DNA of 64,000 nucleotides, from NCBI RefSeq assembly GCF_030269445.1, contig NZ_BSTJ01000003.1, positions 744,001 through 808,000 of the forward strand, read 5' to 3'. This stretch comes from Actinoallomurus iriomotensis. Its GTDB lineage: Bacteria; Actinomycetota; Actinomycetes; Streptosporangiales; Streptosporangiaceae. This document shows positions 58,397 to 64,000 of the stretch, piece by piece; the stretch's first letter is position 1; every line of letters begins with the position of its first letter. Position numbers and translations under genes: made by a program. The notes beneath the pieces are model-generated. The model searched no databases. It saw only the letters and a program-made list of their open reading frames with translations, and had not been told where the DNA came from.

Positions 58397-59400
58397 CGAC
58401 GATGGACATGCGCCGCAGAGCCTCGCTGCCCAGGTTCGGTCAGGTCTGGGTGATCTGGCGCCAGCACCGGGCCGCCACCTACGGATTGCTGGCGCTGCTG
58501 GCCTCGTACGGCACCGCCGTCCTGGTGACCGGGCTGCGGGCCCGCTCGTACTATGACCGGCTCGGCCTGAACGCGTGCCGGTCCTTCACGACCGGAACGT
58601 GCCAGCAGCTCGGTCGCGCCTTCACCTCCTCCTATCCGCCGCTGTTCCTGCTGCTGTTCCTGCTGGCACTGCCCGCGGCGTTCGGGGCCTTCGTCGGGGG
58701 GCCGCTGGTGGCACGGGAGCTGGAGACCGGCACCTACCGGTTCGCCTGGACCCAGGGCGCGGGCCGTACCCGCTGGATCGTCACCAGGCTGCTTGTCATC
58801 GGCGCCGCGCTGTTCGCCGTGACCGCCGCCTACGGCCCCCTCTACACCTGGTGGATCGCGCCCTATGAGCACGTTCTGCCCACCGGGTTCAACAATTACC
58901 TGCGCTTCGAGTTCACCGGGGTCCTCTTCCCCGTTCACACGCTCCTGGCCTTCGCCATCGGTGTCCTCGCCGGAGTGCTCGTCCGCCGTACCGTCGTGGC
59001 CGTCGCCGTCACCTTCACCGGCTCGTTCGCTCTCGTCTTCGCCACCGTCTTCGGGCTCCGCCGGTACTACATGACGCCGCTGACCACGACCGGCGCACCG
59101 GGCGCCCACGACTGGGCGCTCGACACCACCTATCGCGACTCCACCGGGCGCGGCCTGACCGGCGGGCAGGCCCACGACCTGTACCTGCGGTTCCTGCACC
59201 AGCTCCCCGACCCGAACGCCGAGGTGCCGCCGGGGGCGTTCCGGAGCTGGCTGCAGGAACGGCACTACTCCCTGCTGACGAGCTACCACCCCGCCGGTCG
59301 GTTCTGGCCCTTCCAGTTCATCGAGACCGGCTGGATGGTCGTGCTCACCGTGCTGCTCGGCGCCTTCGCCGTCTGGCTCATCCGCCGTCGTACCAGCTGA
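58393..59400 (+). CDS. ABC-2-type membrane permease
   Basis: 335 residues with six hydrophobic segments, including LLALLASYGTAVLVTGL, LFLLLFLLALPAAFGAFVGG and VVLTVLLGAFAVWLI. ELETGTYRFAWTQGAGRTRW between helices 2 and 3 is a motif of lantibiotic- and bacitracin-type ABC-2 permeases in actinomycetes. Together with the ATPase and YtrA regulator it probably forms an exporter for an antimicrobial or envelope-stress signal. Confidence 0.9.
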   Translation: MTTMDMRRRASLPRFGQVWVIWRQHRAATYGLLALLASYGTAVLVTGLRARSYYDRLGLNACRSFTTGTCQQLGRAFTSSYPPLFLLLFLLALPAAFGAFVGGPLVARELETGTYRFAWTQGAGRTRWIVTRLLVIGAALFAVTAAYGPLYTWWIAPYEHVLPTGFNNYLRFEFTGVLFPVHTLLAFAIGVLAGVLVRRTVVAVAVTFTGSFALVFATVFGLRRYYMTPLTTTGAPGAHDWALDTTYRDSTGRGLTGGQAHDLYLRFLHQLPDPNAEVPPGAFRSWLQERHYSLLTSYHPAGRFWPFQFIETGWMVVLTVLLGAFAVWLIRRRTS

Positions 59401-59418
59401 ATCACGACAGGAACCCTC

Positions 59419-60651
59419 ATGACACGAGAATTCACCGACCGTCCGGCCGGGCGGATCCTGGCCGGGCCGCGCGGCCGGGCCCGGTCGTCACGACTGCTCG
59501 TCGCCGTGCCGGCGGCGTGCCTCGCCCTCGCGGCGGCGGCCTGCGCACCCGCCTCACCGGCGCGTCAGGCGGCGTCCACCGTGACCGCCGCGTCCGCCGC
59601 GTCCGCGACCGAGTTCCCGGAACTGCCCCGGCCGACGGGCCCGCACGCGGCCGGCCGCACCACGCTGCACCTCACCGACGCCCATCGCCCCGACCCCTGG
59701 GTGCCGGACGCGGGCCCGCGGCAGCTCATGGTGTCGATGTACTACCCGGCCCGCCCGCGGACCGGTGGGCCCGCCCCGTACATGACCGCCGACGAGGCCC
59801 GGCTGTTCCTGCGGGAGAAGGCTCCGGGCGCCGACATCCCGCCCCAGGCGCTCAGCGAAACCCGCGCCTGGGCGCACACCGACGCGCGGCCGGCGCAAGG
59901 CCGATTCCCGCTGGTCGTGCTCTCTCCCGGCCTCTCGTTCCCGCGCGCCACCCTCACGAGCCTCGCCGAGGACCTGTCCAGCCGGGGATACGTCGTCGCG
60001 CTGGTCGACCACACCTACGAGTCCTCCGGCACGACCTTCCCCGACGGGCGCACCCTGGCCTGCACCATCTGCGACAAACCGCCCGCCGGCGGGATCTCGG
60101 CCATCGCGAAGAGCCGGGCCCGGGACATCTCCTTCGTGCTCGACGAGCTGACCCGCCGCCACTCTCCCTGGCCGTACGCCCGCATGATCGACGCGAGGCG
60201 GATCGGCATGGCCGGGCACTCCATCGGCGGTGACGCCGCCATGGCGACCATGGCCGCGGACCACCGGGTACGGGCCGGAGTGAACATGGACGGCACCTTC
60301 TTCGCACCGGTCCCCGCCACCGGCCTGGGCCGCCGCCCGTTCCTTCTGGTCGGCACCCAGTCGGAGCACAGCCCGGGCGACGACGACACCTGGGACAGCG
60401 GCTGGACGAGTCTCGACGGCTGGAAACGCTGGCTGACCGTCACCGGCACGGACCACGGCAGCTTCACCGACCTGCCCGTCCTGTCCGCCTGGGCGGGCCT
60501 GCCCGTGTCCGGGCTCTCCCCGCAGCGCTCGGTGCGGATCGTCCGCACCTACGTCGGCGCCTTCTTCGACCTGACCCTCAACGGCGAGCGGCGACCACTG
60601 CTCGACCGGCCGTCACCGGCTTATCCCGAGGTCACCTTCCAGCACCTCTGA
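59419..60651 (+). CDS. Lipoprotein alpha/beta hydrolase (PAF-acetylhydrolase-like)
   Basis: 410 residues. A signal sequence ends in the lipobox LAAAAC, so the mature protein is probably membrane-anchored outside. The hydrolase core has the nucleophile elbow GMAGHSIGGDAA (Ser about residue 265), an oxyanion strand FPLVVLSPGLSF and a likely catalytic His in GTDHGSFTD. The closest look is to platelet-activating-factor acetylhydrolase/dienelactone-hydrolase-like esterases. It begins 18 bases after the permease, so it is probably in the same transcript. Confidence 0.87.
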   Translation: MTREFTDRPAGRILAGPRGRARSSRLLVAVPAACLALAAAACAPASPARQAASTVTAASAASATEFPELPRPTGPHAAGRTTLHLTDAHRPDPWVPDAGPRQLMVSMYYPARPRTGGPAPYMTADEARLFLREKAPGADIPPQALSETRAWAHTDARPAQGRFPLVVLSPGLSFPRATLTSLAEDLSSRGYVVALVDHTYESSGTTFPDGRTLACTICDKPPAGGISAIAKSRARDISFVLDELTRRHSPWPYARMIDARRIGMAGHSIGGDAAMATMAADHRVRAGVNMDGTFFAPVPATGLGRRPFLLVGTQSEHSPGDDDTWDSGWTSLDGWKRWLTVTGTDHGSFTDLPVLSAWAGLPVSGLSPQRSVRIVRTYVGAFFDLTLNGERRPLLDRPSPAYPEVTFQHL

Positions 60652-60667
60652 CGCCGCCCCTGGCCGT

Positions 60668-60701
60668 GGTCGCGGCGGCCTCGGCCGCCGCGACCGCGTT
60701 T
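60668..60701. terminator. Bidirectional hairpin terminator
   Basis: GGTCGCGGCGGCC and its exact complement, followed by GCGTTT. It lies in the 60-base gap between the convergent hydrolase and trypsin genes. Confidence 0.7.
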
Positions 60702-60711
60702 CGCCTTACTC

Positions 60712-61485
60712 TCAGCCCACGTGGAAGCCGGCGCCGACGCCGCCGCGGGAGTTCAGGTCTTTGAGGATGCTCGTGAAGGGCGTGAAGTGCTGGGCGCCCC
60801 AGTCGCTGCCCACCAGGACGTTGCCGTTGTACACCGGGGAGCCGGAGTCGCCGGCCCAGGTCCAGATGAGGGTCGTGTAGTACTGCCCGTCCTTCACAAG
60901 AGTGGCGCCGCAGGTCACGCCCGTCCGGTGGCCCTGCTTGCACATCCGGGTGCCGAGCGCGGGAACGTCTCCGATCGACGTGATCTTCGCGGTGCCCGTC
61001 GAGCTGGTGACCGTGTCGGTGGCCTTCACCTTCGTCGGGTCCAGCTTGATGACCGCGTAGTCCAGACCGTGGGGCTTACCGATCGTGAGCAGGTTGTTCG
61101 GGTCACTGACGTAGGTCACGGTGCCGATCGGCCCGATCTTCAACGAGTCCCGCGGGTCGGGGATCGCGGCCGGCGCGGCGGCCGTACCGGCGGGGGTGGT
61201 GTCGTAGTAGACCTTGCCTCCCACCAGCTTGTTTCCGTCGGAGTCGAGGAAGCAGTGGGCGTTGGTGAACCCCACCAGGTCTCCGGCGGCATCGTGACCC
61301 ACCGCCGTGAGTGTGCAGACCTCCTCGTTGTAGCCACCACCGTCGACCTGCTTCAGCTGCTGGATGATTCCCGAGCCGGCGCCGATGGGGATCAGGTCGT
61401 CCGCGTGCGCCTGCGACACGGGAAGGCAGAGACCGGCCGCGACGGTGGCGGCGACCGCAAGGGCCTTACGTTTGAGACTGGGCAT
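60712..61485 (-). CDS. Secreted trypsin-like serine protease (S1 family)
   Basis: 257 residues with a signal peptide (about 1-28, ending SQAHA). The triad is visible as His in GFTNAHCFL, Asp in GLDYAVIKLD and Ser in WAGDSGSPVYNG. Four Cys residues could form two disulfides (CTL/HCF and CKQ/TCG). There is no long propeptide. Mature protein of about 230 residues, typical of small extracellular actinomycete proteases. Unlike the NACHT-fused trypsin at 21.8 kb, it is exported. Confidence 0.92.
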   Translation of the reverse strand: MPSLKRKALAVAATVAAGLCLPVSQAHADDLIPIGAGSGIIQQLKQVDGGGYNEEVCTLTAVGHDAAGDLVGFTNAHCFLDSDGNKLVGGKVYYDTTPAGTAAAPAAIPDPRDSLKIGPIGTVTYVSDPNNLLTIGKPHGLDYAVIKLDPTKVKATDTVTSSTGTAKITSIGDVPALGTRMCKQGHRTGVTCGATLVKDGQYYTTLIWTWAGDSGSPVYNGNVLVGSDWGAQHFTPFTSILKDLNSRGGVGAGFHVG

Positions 61486-61606
61486 TCGAACCCACTTCCG
61501 GGAAGCGAGGAACAGGTGAACAAAGTCCCGCCGCGATCGGCGGGGCCCGGAGGGGACCGTATGGTTTCCGGTGTAACTCCTGATTAATTCCCGATGTAAC
61601 CCCTGT

Positions 61607-62416
61607 TCAGGGAGCCTGTTCCGATGCGAGAGGATCCACCCGGCGCGTCACGAGTCGGGCGATGAATCGCCCGAAAGCCGGTATTTCAAGTGGCAGCAGC
61701 GACGTCGCCGGATAAACGCGGCGTCGCGTGTTCCGTTCAATGGCCTTGACGATCGCCGTGGCCGCCGCTTCCGGGGAGACCGGCGGCGGGGTGCGCATCG
61801 GCCCGTTGCGCCAGGGCAGCAGATCGAGGTCGCGGGCGGCGGTGTCGGTGGCGCCCGGCACGATCTCCAGCACCGAGACCCCGCTGCCCGCCAGTTCGTG
61901 CCGCAGCGTACGGGTGAGGTGTGCCAGCGCGGCCTTGGATGCGCCGTAGTAGCCCAGCAACGGGATCGGCACGGCCTGCAGGGTGGAGGTCACGTTCACC
62001 ACCAGCCCGCCGCCGGCGCGCAGGGACGGGAGAAGGTGCCGGGTCAGCGCGAGCGGCGACCACAGGTTGGTCTCGAACAGCGCCCGCGCCCGGTCGTCGT
62101 CTCCGGTGGCGGCCTGCGCGGCCACCATCCCGGCTCCGGCGTTGTTGACCAGCATCCGCACGGTGCCCAGCGCGGCGGTCGCCTCGCCGGCCAGCGCGGC
62201 GGCGGCGCCGGGACGCGACAGGTCGGCCTCGATCACGTGCGGCCGGATCCCGCCCGCGCTCTCCACCTGATCGGCCACCTCGTCCAGGGCCGTCCGGCGA
62301 CGAGCCGCGATCGCCAGCCGCCCACCGCGCTCGGCCAGCGCGAACGCCAGCGCCCGGCCGATCCCGCTGGAGGCTCCGGTGAGCAGGATCGGCACGCCGC
62401 TCACCCTGTCCGTCAC
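61607..62416 (-). CDS. Short-chain dehydrogenase/reductase (SDR)
   Basis: 269 residues of a classical SDR: cofactor motif LLTGASSGIGRALAFALAE, NNAGAG, and the active-site Ser/Tyr/Lys in VNVTSTLQAV...GYYGASKAAL. The Arg pair after strand 2 (AARRR) favours NADP(H). The C-terminal ~30 residues are basic. It diverges from a TetR regulator with a dyad between, so it is probably under that regulator's control; substrate unknown. Confidence 0.93.
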   Translation of the reverse strand: MTDRVSGVPILLTGASSGIGRALAFALAERGGRLAIAARRRTALDEVADQVESAGGIRPHVIEADLSRPGAAAALAGEATAALGTVRMLVNNAGAGMVAAQAATGDDDRARALFETNLWSPLALTRHLLPSLRAGGGLVVNVTSTLQAVPIPLLGYYGASKAALAHLTRTLRHELAGSGVSVLEIVPGATDTAARDLDLLPWRNGPMRTPPPVSPEAAATAIVKAIERNTRRRVYPATSLLPLEIPAFGRFIARLVTRRVDPLASEQAP

Positions 62417-62434
62417 GGCGGCCTCCCTGTGGTT

Positions 62435-62453
62435 GACTGATAATCAATCAGTC
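62435..62453. promoter_or_regulatory. TetR-type operator
   Basis: GACTGAT-AATCA-ATCAGTC: perfect 7-bp arms, 18 bases before the SDR start and 47 before the tetR-type start. It resembles operators for QacR/AcrR-like TetR proteins. Confidence 0.72.
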
Positions 62454-62500
62454 GGCAACGTAACCCGGCCGGTCCGACCGGTCAAGGAGGGAGAAACGGC

Positions 62501-63145
62501 ATGGGCTCCCCTCGGTCCGAGGCACGGCACACCGACCGGCGCGGCCGGCTCATCCGGGCCGCCTCCCAGCTGTTCTCCGAACGCGCCTACGACGAGGTGA
62601 CGACCACCGAGATCGCCGCACGGGCGGGCGTCGCGTACGGGCTCATCGCCCACCACTTCGGCAACAAACGCGGCCTCTACCTCGCCACCATCCACGCGGC
62701 GGCCGAAGACCTCCAGGCCGTCCAGGCGACGCCGCCCGAGGGCGACGGTCCGGCCGAACAGCTGCGGAACGCCATCGACCGGCACATCGCGTACATGGAC
62801 CACCGGGCCGCGGGATTCCTCGCCCTCATGCGCGCCGGCAACGGCTCGGACCCCGAGGTCCGCGCCATCGTCGAGGACCTCCGCTGGCAGGGCGCCGTGC
62901 GCGTCCTCCACGCCCTCGGCGTCGACGGGCCCGTCCATCCGCTGCTTCGCGCCGCCATGCGCGGCTGGGTCGGCTACCTCGACGAACTCATCATCGACCA
63001 CATCCGCCACCACGACGTCGACCGGGCCGACCTCGTCCGGCTGGCAGCGGACGCGCTGGTCACGACGCTGCGCACGGCAGCCTCCATCGCTCCCGGCGCC
63101 GGCGTGGACCCGGCCACCGTCGACCTCCTCACCGGACCCGCGTGA
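62501..63145 (+). CDS. TetR-family transcriptional regulator
   Basis: 214 residues. The N-terminal HTH is canonical (AASQLFSERAYDEVTTTEIAARAGV, YGLIAHHFGNKRGLYLA), followed by an all-helical ligand-binding domain. It diverges from the SDR gene. The dyad between them makes it the likely repressor of both. It converges on the chitinase gene with only 3 bases between stops. Confidence 0.93.
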   Translation: MGSPRSEARHTDRRGRLIRAASQLFSERAYDEVTTTEIAARAGVAYGLIAHHFGNKRGLYLATIHAAAEDLQAVQATPPEGDGPAEQLRNAIDRHIAYMDHRAAGFLALMRAGNGSDPEVRAIVEDLRWQGAVRVLHALGVDGPVHPLLRAAMRGWVGYLDELIIDHIRHHDVDRADLVRLAADALVTTLRTAASIAPGAGVDPATVDLLTGPA

Positions 63146-63148
63146 GCC

Positions 63149-63862
63149 TCAGCAGGACAGGTCGCCACCGGCGCCGGTGCCGAGGATCCCGGCGAACCGC
63201 TGGTAGAGGTCGATGCGATGCCGGCGCTGGCCGGGGTTCTTGCCGTTGCACTCCAGGTCGCCGTTGATGCTGCGGATCGTCTCGCCGAAGCCCTTGTTGC
63301 GCACCATCGCGTCGTGCGGGGTCATCGTGCCGGCGCCCCGCTGGGCGTTCCAGAACCACAGGCCGGTCTTCCAGGAGACGGCCGCGTCCCGCTCCACCCG
63401 GTACGGGTCGTGCAGCAGGTCGACGTGCAGTGCGTCGCCGGCGGCCTTGTAGTTGAAGTTCCAGCTCAGCTGCAGCGGGCCGCGCCCGTAGTAGGCCCGC
63501 GCCCCCGCCGGACAGCCGTAGGGCAGGCTCTTGTCGCAGTAGTGGCCGTAGTTCGCGGTGTTCTGCTCGACGACGTATCTCAGGCCACCGGTCTCGTGCG
63601 CGACGTTGGCGAGGAACGCCGCCGCCTCGCGCTTCCTGGTCGCGTCGCCACCGGTCCTCGCGAAGCCGGGGTAGGCGCCCAGCGCGTCGATCAGGCCCTG
63701 GTACGAGTAGAACGGATTGCGGCCGGGGAACATCTGGTCGAACTGCGCCCGGCTGACCACGAACCCGGCGGCGGCGTGGGACGAGGCGGTCGCCGGCGCG
63801 GCGAGGAACAGACTCGCGACGGCGGCCGAGACCACGGGAACCATGACACCACGTACGGACAT
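63149..63862 (-). CDS. Secreted GH19 chitinase
   Basis: 237 residues with a signal peptide (about 1-27). The catalytic domain is GH19: VSRAQFDQMFPGRNPFYSY start, catalytic Glu in FLANVAHETGGLRYV, second acid in the ANYGHYCDKS region, and YYGRGPLQLSWNFNYKAAG plus RSINGDLECNG near the end. No chitin-binding domain is attached. It would supply GlcNAc oligomers that could feed the NagA/NagB operon at 11-18 kb. The 138 bases beyond its start to the window end hold no gene I can see. Confidence 0.94.
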   Translation of the reverse strand: MSVRGVMVPVVSAAVASLFLAAPATASSHAAAGFVVSRAQFDQMFPGRNPFYSYQGLIDALGAYPGFARTGGDATRKREAAAFLANVAHETGGLRYVVEQNTANYGHYCDKSLPYGCPAGARAYYGRGPLQLSWNFNYKAAGDALHVDLLHDPYRVERDAAVSWKTGLWFWNAQRGAGTMTPHDAMVRNKGFGETIRSINGDLECNGKNPGQRRHRIDLYQRFAGILGTGAGGDLSC

Positions 63863-64000
63863 TTCTCTGCTCCTCGCGCAATTGTGATGGACGGCGAAAA
63901 TGCGACCGGCCTCTTCTCGGCGGCCGGCATCGCCTGAATCGATCTTCCCGGTCGCCGTACGTACGTAACGGAGGACAGAAAGTAGTCACGTCGAGGATGG

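Noticed and set aside
1-64000. CRISPR arrays, rRNA or tRNA genes
   Set aside because: No regularly spaced direct repeats with unique spacers, and no recognisable rRNA or tRNA sequence on reading both strands; a covariance-model scan was not possible here.

Overview
The window is very GC-rich and packed with short-spaced or 4-bp-overlapping genes, with frequent GTG starts and strongly G/C-biased third codon positions. Its gene content (CsoR/CopZ/CopA, Asp23 cassette with an AmaP-like anchor, group 1h-type [NiFe] hydrogenase, ECF sigma factor with a DGPF partner, trypco2/trypsin-NACHT pair, GH19 chitinase) fits a soil-type, filamentous, aerobic actinomycete. I cannot fix the genus; a Streptosporangiales-like lineage is a guess. 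No rRNA, tRNA, CRISPR array or prophage was recognised.

Layout. 1-3.8 kb: copper efflux module (copZ, a His/Met-rich exported protein and copA on the minus strand; csoR divergent; three CsoR-like operator boxes between them). 3.9-5.8 kb: an orphan MgtC C-terminal domain, a HAD phosphatase and a GntR/UTRA regulator. 5.9-8 kb: deletion remnant of an inositol-catabolic operon (broken iolG, C-terminal scrap of iolD, intact iolA). 8-19.2 kb: amino-sugar operon (SSS symporter, AGE epimerase, NagB, SIS protein, NagA, ceramidase-like protein, then two secreted glycosidase-like proteins), divergent from a LacI regulator with a perfect 14-bp operator. 19.2-21.4 kb: a damaged SUKH-3-like immunity gene, an orphan gene and a degenerate LuxR-type response regulator. 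21.5-24.9 kb: trypco2 plus a trypsin-NACHT-HEAT protein, a predicted biological-conflict (defence) module. 24.9-30.1 kb: a 1309-residue secreted sedolisin-like peptidase, divergent from a LuxR-HTH regulator.

30.15-31.09 kb: an IS5-family element with 21-bp inverted repeats and CTAG duplications, inserted exactly at the regulator's stop codon. 31.1-34.2 kb: ArsR regulator with a perfect operator, MFS exporter, NRAMP-like transporter. 34.5-39.7 kb: formate dehydrogenase operon whose catalytic subunit reads through an in-frame TGA (selenocysteine) followed by a SECIS-like hairpin. 39.8-44 kb: DMT transporter, YetF-domain protein, bicupin, Orn/Lys/Arg decarboxylase. 44.1-46.9 kb: seven-gene Asp23/envelope-stress cassette. 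46.9-51.1 kb: FAD-Rieske oxidoreductase, DGPF protein with ECF sigma factor, PadR operon. 51.2-56.9 kb: [NiFe] uptake hydrogenase operon with several small accessory genes, closed by a strong terminator. 57-60.7 kb: YtrA-type regulator, ABC exporter, lipoprotein hydrolase. 60.7-64 kb: secreted trypsin, SDR/TetR divergent pair, GH19 chitinase.

Functionally, formate dehydrogenase and a high-affinity-type hydrogenase suggest scavenging of formate and trace H2. The secreted chitinase and the GlcNAc operon suggest use of chitin or cell-wall amino sugars. The most unusual loci are the trypco2/trypsin-NACHT pair and the selenocysteine-containing formate dehydrogenase.
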